Assembly: GCA_002878215.1 (NCBI GenBank)
Contig: PNJC01000148.1
Location: forward strand, 1 to 34,450
Source: Hydrogenobaculum sp.
Lineage (GTDB): Bacteria; Aquificota; Aquificia; Aquificales; Aquificaceae
Direction of reading: 5' to 3'
DNA length: 34,450 nucleotides
Each line of letters starts with the position of its first letter. The stretch's first letter is position 1. Below the pieces are notes generated by a model that saw only the letters and a list, made by a program, of their open reading frames with translations, ran no database searches and was not told the origin of the DNA. A program made the translations under genes and the position numbers. Below, piece after piece: positions 10,086-19,545 of the stretch.

Positions 10086-10988
10086 TTAACCCACAACTCC
10101 CATCTTGGTAGCGTAAAAATAAAATAATCTTTCTATACCTATTGAATATCCCGCATAAGGAAAATCGTTGTGATAATCTTTAAAAAGTTTTTCTTTATCT
10201 TTTATAGGTTTGTAGGAAGATGCGTTTTCTATGATGTCTCTTATTTTATCCTCGCTTGTTTCTTCTACCCAGCCGTTTGCTATTTCAATTCCATCTATAA
10301 AAAGCTCAAAACGTTTTGATATACCGTCTTTGCATGTTGACAATACACCAAGTTTGCATGGGAAATCTGTTAAAAACTCTATTTGGCTTTTACCAAGATA
10401 AGGTTGCATATGCACCATCATTTTATCTATGAGCTCTTCCCATGTATCGTTATCGTCAAACTCATATCCAAAAGATATAAGGTTGTTTTTAAGTATGTCT
10501 TCATCTTCAGAGAAGATAATTCCAAGGTACTCCTCAAATGCCTTTTCAAAAGGCGTTAGTTTTGGTTTAGTCGAAATATCTTTTATATTTTCTCCGAAAA
10601 GCTCAAAAACAAGATCTGATATCTCGTTTATTGCATCAGTATTCTCAGTGTTGTAGCACTCTAACATGGTAAACTCTACGCTGTTTAAATTACCGCACTC
10701 TTCATCTCTAAAGACTTTCGCTATTTGGAATATATTTGATTTGTAGGTTTTTAGAAGCGCTTTCATAGATCTTTCTGGGGATGTGTGAAGATACGCCTTT
10801 TCTTTTTTACCGCAATGGGTTATCTCTATTTCTACTGGTTTTATGTATTTTTCTAAGTTTGGCTCATCTTGGATATATGGTGTGAAAACTTCTGTATAGC
10901 CTTTTGTTTTGTAAAAGTTTCTTATCTTGTCTATAAACTCTTCATAAAGTTTTGGGGCTTTTAAAGGAAGTGAAAAAATATCTATCAT
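10086..10988 (-). CDS. EpmA/GenX-type truncated lysyl-tRNA synthetase paralogue
   Basis: Class II motif 2 FRDEECGNLNSVEFTMLECY, LHTSPERSMKALL, motif 3 GIERLFYFY; no anticodon-binding domain; ATG at 10988 forms ATGA with the queC stop. Confidence 0.8.
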   Translation of the reverse strand: MIDIFSLPLKAPKLYEEFIDKIRNFYKTKGYTEVFTPYIQDEPNLEKYIKPVEIEITHCGKKEKAYLHTSPERSMKALLKTYKSNIFQIAKVFRDEECGNLNSVEFTMLECYNTENTDAINEISDLVFELFGENIKDISTKPKLTPFEKAFEEYLGIIFSEDEDILKNNLISFGYEFDDNDTWEELIDKMMVHMQPYLGKSQIEFLTDFPCKLGVLSTCKDGISKRFELFIDGIEIANGWVEETSEDKIRDIIENASSYKPIKDKEKLFKDYHNDFPYAGYSIGIERLFYFYATKMGVVG

Positions 10989-11635
10989 AAAACACCTTCT
11001 AACGCTTCTTTTCTTTGTATGCAAGTAGCACATTCTCCGCAAGGGGGTTCTGTACCTTCATAGCAGCTGTAGGTTTTATCAAAGGGTACGCCAAGAGTTT
11101 TACCAAGTTTGGCTATATCTTTTTTTGAAAAGCCTAAAAACGGGGCATAAACATGTATTCTTTTTTTGGTTTTTACTACAAAAGAAGAACCGGCATTGAT
11201 GGCAGCTTCAGCGGAAGTTATAAACTCTGGTCTACAATCTGGATAAGGAGCATCTACGGCATGGACTGCTATACCTATATTCTCTATACTTAGTTCGTCT
11301 GCTATTCCTGAGGCTATAGCTAAAAAAGTAAGATTTCTCATTGGCACATAGGTTATAGGTACATCGGTAGGATAAGCTTCCTTTGGTATATCTTGACTAG
11401 AAACGCTTAAAAGTGCTGAGCTGAAGTTAATCTCTTTGTAATGTGGTATTTTTACAATAAAATGTTTTTTTACACCTACCATATTTGCAAGTTCTTTTGC
11501 ATATTTTACCTCTATTATGTGTTTTTGACCATAATCAAAAGATATAGCGTAAATATCTTTAAACTTCGCCTTTGCTTCCCATAAAAGCGTAGCAGAATCC
11601 ATTCCTCCAGACAAAAGCACTAAAATGTTAGACAT
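10985..11635 (-). CDS. queC: 7-cyano-7-deazaguanine synthase
   Basis: VLLSGGMDSATLLWEAK; YVPMRNLTFLAIASGIAD; CYEGTEPPCGECATCIQRKEA. Confidence 0.96.
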   Translation of the reverse strand: MSNILVLLSGGMDSATLLWEAKAKFKDIYAISFDYGQKHIIEVKYAKELANMVGVKKHFIVKIPHYKEINFSSALLSVSSQDIPKEAYPTDVPITYVPMRNLTFLAIASGIADELSIENIGIAVHAVDAPYPDCRPEFITSAEAAINAGSSFVVKTKKRIHVYAPFLGFSKKDIAKLGKTLGVPFDKTYSCYEGTEPPCGECATCIQRKEALEGVL

Positions 11636-11638
11636 AGC

Positions 11639-13261
11639 CTATACCTTAAACTTTTTAAGCGTGTTTCCTAGGTTGGCACTTGCGTTTGCCATTTCTTCTA
11701 TGCTTTCCGATAGATCGTTTATAATCTTGTTAATATTGGAAGATATTGTATTTAAAGAGTTTACAGAATTTTGAATTTCTTTTATAGTTTGAGCTTGCTC
11801 TTCTGTGGCATTTGCTATTTTGTCGGATATCTCAGCGGATAAACCTGATATGTGTAATATATTCTCATATTGTTTTACTAGGTTTTCCACTTGCTCAGCG
11901 CCTGTTTTTATAGCTTCTGCTATTGATGTGGTAAGATTTGATATATTTTTAGCAAAACCGCCGGTCCTCTCTGCTAATTTTTTCACCTCATCTGCCACCA
12001 CTGCAAAGCCCCTACCTTGTTCTCCTACTCTTGCTGCTTCTATTGCCGCATTTAAAGCTAGCAGGTTTGTTTGTTCTGCTATAAAAAGGATATTTTCTGT
12101 GATTACATCTATTTGTTTTCCCATCTGTTCTATAGTTTTTACAGCTTCTTGGGTTTTTAAAAGCTCTTCCTTTCCTATTTCTAAACTATTTATTACTTCT
12201 TTTGTAATGTTTTTAGCTTCTTGGGTATTTTCAGCTATAGAATTTATAGCTATAGATGTCTGGTCGGTGGCATTTTTGATATGCTCTACTTGATCTGTTA
12301 GAAGCGCCTTTGAATCATCTAAATCCATACTTATACCAAATATTTGGGCTTGTACCTCTGCCATGTGTTCTACGCTATTTTCTATATTCTTAAATGCCTC
12401 TCTTAACTTGTCCATAGATATGTTTACAAACTCTATAAGGTCTTTCACGTCACCTTTGGATTCCAAATCTATCTTTTTTGTCAAATCTCCCTCAGATATA
12501 TTGTAAAAAACTTCTTTGATGCCAGATATAGCTTTGTTTATCTCATCTATAAAAATAGCCAAAGACTTTGCGATAATTTGTATTTCACCTTTAAACTTGT
12601 TTATATCAAAAGATACGTTTAGCTCCATTTTATCCGTGGTTTCCTTTATGAGCTTTTCTAGATTCTCTACGTCGTTTTGGATGCTTTTCTCCATAAAATA
12701 ATTAAAAATAACTAAAAATGCTACCACGCTCATTATAGCGAAAAATATGTATTTTGTAATAGAATCTATATGATTTTTAATGTATACCTCTTTCTCTAAT
12801 ATAGAAGAAGCATTAGCTTTTATAAGCATGTCAAAGCGTTTTCTCAACGGAACCCATATCTTACTTTGAACCTCTATGCTTTTTCCTATGTAGTAGTTTT
12901 GATTGTTGGTGTTTATGTTGTTAACAACTTCGTTTGTAAAAGCTATAAAATTGTTTAGATAGTTCTTCAGAGTTTCATCTTGAATCAGCTTAATCTTGGT
13001 GTTTATATTCTTTAAAGCGTTGTTGTACATGTTGTGCGCTTTTTGGTCTGAAGGGTTTAGCATTATAGTGGTATAGGCATTTTTTAAAGTAAGGACATCT
13101 GTCAAAAGCTTATATAAATCGGTCTCAGAATGAGACACCTTCATATAGATATCTATGTTTTGCTTTATATTGTTATCTAATATATACAATATACCTTGAG
13201 CCACAAAAGCTCCCAAAATCATAAAAATCTGTATAATCCATAGCTTAGCTTTAATGCTCAC
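11639..13261 (-). CDS. Methyl-accepting chemotaxis protein
   Basis: Two TM segments around a periplasmic helical domain; hairpin [40 protein letters not shown]. Confidence 0.93.
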   Translation of the reverse strand: MSIKAKLWIIQIFMILGAFVAQGILYILDNNIKQNIDIYMKVSHSETDLYKLLTDVLTLKNAYTTIMLNPSDQKAHNMYNNALKNINTKIKLIQDETLKNYLNNFIAFTNEVVNNINTNNQNYYIGKSIEVQSKIWVPLRKRFDMLIKANASSILEKEVYIKNHIDSITKYIFFAIMSVVAFLVIFNYFMEKSIQNDVENLEKLIKETTDKMELNVSFDINKFKGEIQIIAKSLAIFIDEINKAISGIKEVFYNISEGDLTKKIDLESKGDVKDLIEFVNISMDKLREAFKNIENSVEHMAEVQAQIFGISMDLDDSKALLTDQVEHIKNATDQTSIAINSIAENTQEAKNITKEVINSLEIGKEELLKTQEAVKTIEQMGKQIDVITENILFIAEQTNLLALNAAIEAARVGEQGRGFAVVADEVKKLAERTGGFAKNISNLTTSIAEAIKTGAEQVENLVKQYENILHISGLSAEISDKIANATEEQAQTIKEIQNSVNSLNTISSNINKIINDLSESIEEMANASANLGNTLKKFKV

Positions 13262-14138
13262 TGGCTACCTCTTCTGAAAATATATTTTGTTGTATAGATT
13301 TTGCCAAACCTTCAGCACCTATTTGATTTGCCAACGTTAAAGCTTTTTGATAATATAGTATGGCTTTGTCCCTTTTATCTTTATTGTCGTAATACCAACC
13401 CATATACTGATAGCCTACCGCTTCCCAGTACTTGTTGCCATTTACCAAGCTTAAACCCTTTTGTATATACGTTTTTGCATCTTTGAAATCTAAAAGCTTA
13501 AGATACAAAACACCCATATTTAGGTAAGTGGCACCTTCGTGAACTTTATCGCCTTTTTCGGCAAAAGCTTGAGAGGATTTTGCGTAGTAATTAAGAGCCT
13601 TGTGAGGATGGTTTAAATCTGCATAACAAAGAGCTATATTATTTAATATTGTGGGGCTGTTGGAATCCTGTTTTAGCGCTTTTTTATAAAATCTTATTGC
13701 GGAATCGTAATAGCCTTCTGAATAAAATATATGAGCTATGTTTGAAAGGTTGTCCACCATGCCTTTGGTATCTCCAATAGACTTTGCTAATTTGTAAGCT
13801 TTTGTATAGTTGTCTAGCGCTTTTGATTTGTTGCCAGCCATATCGTAGCTAACGCCCATGTAGTTGTAAAGTGCCTCTTTTTGATAGCGAGTGTTTGCGT
13901 TTTTTGTGGCATTTTTCAAATAAGGTATAGCATACTTTGGCTCTCCTAAGGAAAGGTAAGACATTGCTGCGCACATGTTGTAGTTAAAATCGTATTTGTT
14001 CCATCTAAGAGATTTATTAGCCAGGTCTATGGCTTTTTGATAGTCTTTTGACTGAAGCAAGTTTATGCATTGCTCAGCATCGGCGTAAGATATACCAACA
14101 AAAATAGCCATTATAATTGCGAGTTTATATAACTTCAT
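13251..14138 (-). CDS. Tetratricopeptide-repeat protein with signal peptide
   Basis: N-terminal signal-like [21 protein letters not shown]; repeated YYNLG-type TPR units. Confidence 0.88.
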   Translation of the reverse strand: MKLYKLAIIMAIFVGISYADAEQCINLLQSKDYQKAIDLANKSLRWNKYDFNYNMCAAMSYLSLGEPKYAIPYLKNATKNANTRYQKEALYNYMGVSYDMAGNKSKALDNYTKAYKLAKSIGDTKGMVDNLSNIAHIFYSEGYYDSAIRFYKKALKQDSNSPTILNNIALCYADLNHPHKALNYYAKSSQAFAEKGDKVHEGATYLNMGVLYLKLLDFKDAKTYIQKGLSLVNGNKYWEAVGYQYMGWYYDNKDKRDKAILYYQKALTLANQIGAEGLAKSIQQNIFSEEVASEH

Positions 14139-14202
14139 AAAAATATTTTAACAGTAAAGGCTTTGTTATATTATGATTTTAATTGTAGATTAAGCATGAA
14201 TT

Positions 14203-14637
14203 ATGTTTATAATAAATTTTATGATAGGGGTTGTTGGTTTTCCTATTTTATCTAAAAGTTATAAACCTTCAAACCAAAGAAGCATCCAAACGCAGCAAGA
14301 GATAAATCAACTAAAAGCTATAGACCAAGACGTTAGGGCTCATGAGATGGCTCATAAAATAGCCGGTGGAGATTTGACAGGCCCAGTTAACTATAAATAC
14401 GTAGTAGGGCCCAACGGCAAGAAGTATGCAGTAGGCGGAGATGTAAGCATAGATGTATCACCTGGCCCTACACCACAAGATACGATAAGGAAGATGGAAA
14501 GAGTGATAAAAGCTGCTTTAGCACCTGTTGACCCTTCTGCTCAAGATAGAGCCGTAGCTGCCCAAGCTCAAATGATGTTGGAACAAGCTCAAATTGAGTT
14601 GCAAAAAGAAGGTTCTAATATATCTGTTTACGCTTGA
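14203..14637 (+). CDS. SprA-related putative metalloprotease family protein
   Basis: DVRAHEMAHKIAGGDLTGPVNYKYVVGPNGKKYAVGGDVSIDVSPGPTPQDTIRKMERVIKAALAPVDPSAQDRAVAAQAQMML; start may be ATG 14221. Confidence 0.75.
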   Translation: MFIINFMIGVVGFPILSKSYKPSNQRSIQTQQEINQLKAIDQDVRAHEMAHKIAGGDLTGPVNYKYVVGPNGKKYAVGGDVSIDVSPGPTPQDTIRKMERVIKAALAPVDPSAQDRAVAAQAQMMLEQAQIELQKEGSNISVYA

Positions 14638-15452
14638 CATGCTTCCACTTTTTGATGTTTCCTTTCCGATAAAGAATTAAAAAAGGTGATTGTTTCACCT
14701 GAGACTATATCTTTTTCATTGTCCATGGTTACAATGTGGTAGCTGTTTGAAAGTTCTACAAATTTTTTAACCTTGCTTGGGGCCTTTTCATATATAAATC
14801 TTGCACCCTTTATGGAAGACAAATCGTCCTCCTTTGAATGAATTAAAATAAACGGTGCTTTTAAGAGGTTTATGCGCTTTTTAATATACTTAGCCATTCT
14901 TTTTAATTCTACTATAGTAGGTGCTGGTATCTTGTCGTAAGCCATGGTCTCATTTTTTTCAGATTTCATCATCTGCATAATCTTTTTTCTCATGGCTTCA
15001 TTTTTTATACCAAAGGGTTCTTTTTCTTTCCAGTAATATATATGTTTAAGTGGTGTATAAAGTCCAAGGGGTAATAAAAATCTATACCAAGGTATTGCCC
15101 AACCGTCTATTCCCATGGCAGGTGCCCAAGAGCCAACACCGTCTATGTCTGGGAATTCCATACCGAGCATCAGAGAGAGCATGCCGCCTACACACAAACC
15201 AGCCACAAACACTTCGCTGTATTTGGCTTTTAAATTAAGGTAAAAGTTTTTGGCAAACTCGTAAAGCTCTTCCCATTTGGTTTTTTTGAGCTCTTCTAAG
15301 CTGGAGCAGTGCCCAGGCAATATTGGAAAATATACATCGTAATTTGCTTTGGCAAAATCTCTGGCCACCCATCTTAGCTCTAACGGTGTGCCGGTAAGCC
15401 CATGAAGAAGTAAAACAGCCTTTTCGTTGTTGTTTTTTATAGAAAGCTCCAT
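14628..15452 (-). CDS. Alpha/beta hydrolase (carboxylesterase-type)
   Basis: VLLLHGLTGTPLELRWVARDF; nucleophile elbow GLCVGG; His in SNSYHIVTMDNEKD. Confidence 0.88.
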   Translation of the reverse strand: MELSIKNNNEKAVLLLHGLTGTPLELRWVARDFAKANYDVYFPILPGHCSSLEELKKTKWEELYEFAKNFYLNLKAKYSEVFVAGLCVGGMLSLMLGMEFPDIDGVGSWAPAMGIDGWAIPWYRFLLPLGLYTPLKHIYYWKEKEPFGIKNEAMRKKIMQMMKSEKNETMAYDKIPAPTIVELKRMAKYIKKRINLLKAPFILIHSKEDDLSSIKGARFIYEKAPSKVKKFVELSNSYHIVTMDNEKDIVSGETITFFNSLSERKHQKVEACQA

Positions 15453-15453
15453 A

Positions 15454-16815
15454 TCACATCGCCCTTTTGAAAAGTTGGTCTAAAAGCTCTATAGCCATAT
15501 CTATTTCTTCATCTGTAATTTCTAAAGACGGTGCAAGAGTAAAGACGTTTTTATAATATCCACCTACATCCAACACTAACCCATATTTCTTACCTTTGTA
15601 ATCAAGGTCTCCTTTTAGCCCTTCTTCTAATATCCTATCTGTTAGAGCTTTTGAAGGTGTAAAACCATCGCTTTCACATACTTCTATTCTAAGAGCAAGC
15701 CCTATACCATCTACATCTCCTATATTTTTGTATTTTTTCTTTAGGCTTTTAAGACCTTCTAAAAACTTTTTACCTTTTTGAGCCACTATGCTTTCATAAT
15801 CTTTTTCTTCTATTATGTTCATGACTTCTACTCCGGCTCTTACTCCTATAGGATTTGAAGAAAATGTGGAATGAGTAGAGCCAGCTGGCCATATTTTGGG
15901 ATTTATCAGATCTTCTTTTGCCCAAAGACCTGATAAAGGATTCATGCCGTTTGTTAAAGATTTACCAAACACAATGATGTCTGGCTTCACATCGTAATGC
16001 TCTATGCTCCACAATTTACCAGTTCTGTAAAATCCCATCTGAATTTCATCGTCTACCAAAAGTATGTTGGCTTGGTCTAGGATTTTCTTCAACCTTTTAA
16101 AGTATTCTGGTGGGGCTTTTACATAACCGCCGGTGCCTTGAATGGGCTCTATATAAAAGGCTGCATATTCACATTCGTTGGTTTTTGGATTGTATATAGA
16201 GTAATATTCTGATTCAAAAAGCTTTTCAAACTCTTTTACACAATAATAATCACAGCTATCCAAGTTCTTTCCGTAAGGACATCTAAAACAGTAAGGAAAT
16301 GGTATAAAAAGCGCCCTATCGCCAAAATGCCCAAACCTTTCTCTATACCTATAGCTAGATGTAATAGCAGTAGCACCTAAAGTCCTGCCGTGGTATCCTC
16401 CCATAAAAGCAAAGTTTAAATTTTTCTTTTTGTAATTTCTCACAAGCTTTAAGCTATCTTCTATGGCTTGAGAACCACCTACGTTGAAATGCACTCTACC
16501 TTTTAGATTAAATCTTTTTAAATTAGCGTCTACTATCTTCTTTGATAAGACTACTTTTTCCTCAAAAAGAAATTGAGAGGCAAGCTGTCCCATTTTGTCC
16601 ATCTGGTCTTTTATAGCGTTGTTTATACGCTCGTTTTTGTATCCGAAATTACAAGCGCTGTACCACATTTGTAAATCTAAATATGGTTTGTTTTCCTCGT
16701 CGTAAAGGTAAGACCCTTCAGAAGCTTTGAAAATTTTTGGAGGGTTTAGATAATGTACCGTATCACCCCAAGAGCAAACTTCGCTTTCTATCGATAGTAT
16801 TTCCTCTTTCTGCAT
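15454..16815 (-). CDS. Class III (PLP) aminotransferase
   Basis: PLP Lys region IIVFGKSLTNGMNPLSG; VGGSQAIEDSLKLVR; YIEPIQGTGGY; ATG 16815 has SD GGAG. Confidence 0.9.
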   Translation of the reverse strand: MQKEEILSIESEVCSWGDTVHYLNPPKIFKASEGSYLYDEENKPYLDLQMWYSACNFGYKNERINNAIKDQMDKMGQLASQFLFEEKVVLSKKIVDANLKRFNLKGRVHFNVGGSQAIEDSLKLVRNYKKKNLNFAFMGGYHGRTLGATAITSSYRYRERFGHFGDRALFIPFPYCFRCPYGKNLDSCDYYCVKEFEKLFESEYYSIYNPKTNECEYAAFYIEPIQGTGGYVKAPPEYFKRLKKILDQANILLVDDEIQMGFYRTGKLWSIEHYDVKPDIIVFGKSLTNGMNPLSGLWAKEDLINPKIWPAGSTHSTFSSNPIGVRAGVEVMNIIEEKDYESIVAQKGKKFLEGLKSLKKKYKNIGDVDGIGLALRIEVCESDGFTPSKALTDRILEEGLKGDLDYKGKKYGLVLDVGGYYKNVFTLAPSLEITDEEIDMAIELLDQLFKRAM

Positions 16816-17455
16816 GCAATTTCTCCAATACAAAAGGTAATTGATTTATTATATCTTCAAAATATGAAAAGCTAGTGAAGTGACTAACGTTTTGAGCTTT
16901 TAGAAAGTTTAACAGTTTGCTTTTAGCAAATATAAAATCAGCGTTTTTGGAGGCGCAGAAATCAGACATACCATCTCCTATATATATAGCCTTACCATCT
17001 TTTAGTTTTTGCACAAGATGGCATTTACAAACACCAAGCTGGCAGTCTTTTTGTGAATATCTGTAAAGGGTTTTAAATTTTTTGTTTATAAAGTAAAGGT
17101 TGTTGGCATATATTCCATCTATTTTTTCCAAATGATCTTTTAATATTTTTTTTATAAAAAGCCTAAAACCATCGCTTAAAATGTATACTTTAGCGTTAAA
17201 ATTTGATTTTACATAATCCAAAAATTTTATGAAGCTTTTATCTATATGTACGTTGGATAGAAAATTCTCCAGCTGATCTTTTGTTATGTTTACCAAAGAC
17301 ATTTGAATATCAAGGCATTCTTTTGAAGTTATCTTGCCCTCTTTCCACAGCTTCTCAGCTTCTAACCATTCTTTAGATGCGAAGCGCTCCAAGAGCGCAT
17401 CTACAGTATCTTGGAGCGTTATAGTGCCATCAAAATCACAAAAAAACGTTGTTAT
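16763..17455 (-). CDS. HAD-superfamily phosphatase (MtnX/SerB-like), probable AUA start
   Basis: Minus strand from ATA 17455: (I)TTFFCDFDGTITLQDTVDALLERFASKEWLEAEKLW...; HAD motif I lies upstream of the track start (TTG 17392); later motifs ILSDGF and YIGDGMSDFCASKNADFIFA. Confidence 0.78.
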   Translation of the reverse strand: MTTFFCDFDGTITLQDTVDALLERFASKEWLEAEKLWKEGKITSKECLDIQMSLVNITKDQLENFLSNVHIDKSFIKFLDYVKSNFNAKVYILSDGFRLFIKKILKDHLEKIDGIYANNLYFINKKFKTLYRYSQKDCQLGVCKCHLVQKLKDGKAIYIGDGMSDFCASKNADFIFAKSKLLNFLKAQNVSHFTSFSYFEDIINQLPFVLEKLHAERGNTIDRKRSLLLG

Positions 17456-17958
17456 TTTAGACTCTCCAGAGCTTTTAATACGTCGTTATAGTCTGGTTCT
17501 GAGGTGATTTCTGGTACTAGTTGGAAATATTTTATAGTGCCGTCTTTGCCAACTATAAATATTGCCCTAGCCAAAAGCCCTTGTAATGGACCTTCCGCTA
17601 TAAGTATGCCGTAAGCTTTGCCAAAATCTTTGTTCCTAAAATCTGAAGCTACAGCTATGTTTTCCACTCCTTCAGTGGAACAGTATCTTTTTGATGCAAA
17701 AGGTAAATCCATAGATACAACCGTGGTATCTACATCTTGCATTGAGCCAACAGCTTCGTTAAACTTACGGGTTTCGGTAGCGCAAACAGGCGTGTCCAAG
17801 GACGGAACAGCTATTATAAGCTGTACTTTGTCTTTGGCTCCACCTATCTTTTTGGTGGATAAATCTGTTAGCACGACTTCTACTTCAGGAGCCTTGTCTC
17901 CTACTTTTATATCACCTGAAAGTGATACATCGTTTCCTTTTAATTTGGTTTTGAGCAT
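17452..17958 (-). CDS. tpx: Thiol peroxidase (Tpx-type peroxiredoxin)
   Basis: VPSLDTPVCATETRKFNEA; LPFASKRYCSTEGVENIAVASDFRNKDFGKAYG; SD AGGAGG. Confidence 0.95.
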   Translation of the reverse strand: MLKTKLKGNDVSLSGDIKVGDKAPEVEVVLTDLSTKKIGGAKDKVQLIIAVPSLDTPVCATETRKFNEAVGSMQDVDTTVVSMDLPFASKRYCSTEGVENIAVASDFRNKDFGKAYGILIAEGPLQGLLARAIFIVGKDGTIKYFQLVPEITSEPDYNDVLKALESLK

Positions 17959-18034
17959 GTTTTACCTCCTAAGGTTTTGCCTATAAATAGTAAGTTTTTT
18001 GGCTTTTATTACAATGATTAGAAGCAGTTTTAAT

Positions 18035-18934
18035 TTAAAAAAGCGTTTTTTGAATTCTTTTTCCAGAAGATTTTTCTTTAAATATTGTATTTAAATCCTT
18101 TATTAAGCTTTTCATATTAAAAGCCATAAAAAACTCTTCTACCTTTTGTAGGTCTATATTGTAAGATATTTTTAAATCCTCTAAATGTATATTTATCATA
18201 TTTAGTATCTCTTCTGTGTTTAATTTAATAAGCTTGTAAGCCAACTCTAAATCTTCTTTTGAAGCTTCTTTAAAAGTTTTTTGTATTTCTTCCCAGTGAT
18301 TTAATATGTTTTCTATAGAACCGTATTTTTCTAAAAGCTCAACAGCCTTTTTAGGACCAACACCTTTTATGCCTTTTATATTGTCTACGCTATCTCCGAT
18401 AAGGGCAAGGTAATCTGCCAGCTTTGAAGGTGGTACGCCAAATTTCTCTATTACCGCCTCTTCGTCAAAGACCTTGTTGGTGATAGGGTTTATTACAATT
18501 ATTCTTTTGTCTTCCACAAGTTGCATTAAATCTTTGTCTGGTGTGTAAATTGTAAGATTCTTGTTCCATTCTTTTGATTTATAAGCAATGTAGGCTATTA
18601 TATCATCCGCTTCTAAACCTTCTTTTTCTAAAAGCCTTATACCAAGCAAATTTATCGCTTGTTTTACAAGGGGTATTTGTGAAACAAGCTCGTTTGGTGT
18701 TTCTTTTCTAGTAGCCTTATACTCTTTGTATATTTTATCTCTAACTGTCGGAGCAGGTAAATCAAAAGCTATAGCAAAGTACTCTGGTTTTTTAGTTTTT
18801 AGTATAGAAAATACGGCTCTTATAAATCCATAAAAAGCACCAGTCTCTAAGCCATTTTCAGTTTTTAAAGAAGGTAAAGCATAATAACTTCTATACAAAA
18901 ATGCAGAGCCATCTAAAACGTAGATTGTATCCAT
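18035..18934 (-). CDS. Stand-alone 5'-3' exonuclease (PolA N-domain/FEN family)
   Basis: MDTIYVLDGSAFLYRSYYALP; GLEADDIIAYIAYKS; TPDKDLMQLV; GDSVDNIKGIKGVGPKKAVELLEKYGSIENI; no polymerase domain. Confidence 0.94.
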   Translation of the reverse strand: MDTIYVLDGSAFLYRSYYALPSLKTENGLETGAFYGFIRAVFSILKTKKPEYFAIAFDLPAPTVRDKIYKEYKATRKETPNELVSQIPLVKQAINLLGIRLLEKEGLEADDIIAYIAYKSKEWNKNLTIYTPDKDLMQLVEDKRIIVINPITNKVFDEEAVIEKFGVPPSKLADYLALIGDSVDNIKGIKGVGPKKAVELLEKYGSIENILNHWEEIQKTFKEASKEDLELAYKLIKLNTEEILNMINIHLEDLKISYNIDLQKVEEFFMAFNMKSLIKDLNTIFKEKSSGKRIQKTLF

Positions 18935-19429
18935 TTAAATGTTTTTCTCAAAATCCTCTGGTTTTATGTTTTCAATCCAGCTTCTTAAATCTTCTTCTGT
19001 TATGTTTAAGTCATCTTGAATCTCTACATCAGCGCTGTTGCTAAATAGCTCTTTGTTTACATATATTGGTGCGTCAAATCTAAGAGCTATATTTATAGCG
19101 TCGCTTGGTCTTGAATCTATGGCTAGTTCTTCAGTAGGAAGTTTTGAGTTTTGCAAGTGGATTGTTGCTATATACGTGTTGTTTTCTACTGAATCTATTG
19201 TTACCATCTTTACCGTATACCCTGTGCTTGTTAAAATATTTCTTATAAGGTCGTAAGTCATAGGTCTTGGAGAATCCATACCTTGCATATTCATTACGAT
19301 GTTGTTGGCTTCAAAAACACCTATCCATATGGGTAAAGCCAGATTGTCATCCTCTTTAGATTTCAAAACCACTATAGGCATTTGAGATATAGGATCTATT
19401 CCCATACCGCTAACGTAAACCTCTACCAT
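18935..19429 (-). CDS. Bifunctional nuclease (BFN/DUF151) family protein
   Basis: LPIWIGVFEANNIVMNMQGMDSPRPMTYDLIRNIL; IDSRPSDAINIALRFDAPIYVNKELF. Confidence 0.9.
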   Translation of the reverse strand: MVEVYVSGMGIDPISQMPIVVLKSKEDDNLALPIWIGVFEANNIVMNMQGMDSPRPMTYDLIRNILTSTGYTVKMVTIDSVENNTYIATIHLQNSKLPTEELAIDSRPSDAINIALRFDAPIYVNKELFSNSADVEIQDDLNITEEDLRSWIENIKPEDFEKNI

Positions 19430-19507
19430 TTTTAAAAACCTCCTTATTGAAAATAATAGTTATTTTTTGATAAAAATCAAGTGGGATTAAAGATAAAAGA
19501 CTTTGAT

Positions 19508-19535
19508 AAGGTGGCTGCCCTGTCGGACAGCCTTT
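19508..19535 (-). terminator. Hairpin, possible terminator of the POR operon
   Basis: Minus strand GGCTGTCC-GACA-GGGCAGCC 8-bp stem (one G-U), 11 nt after the 89-aa ORF; weak T-tract. Confidence 0.5.
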
Positions 19536-19545
19536 ATATGTTATT

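Noticed and set aside
11805-12293. 162-aa plus-strand ORF opposite the MCP
   Set aside because: Low-complexity antisense of a repetitive coiled-coil gene
16200-16290. Cys cluster CFRCPYGKNLDSCDYYC in the class III aminotransferase as a possible novel metal site
   Set aside because: Similar Cys-containing loops occur in related class III aminotransferases, so not clearly unusual
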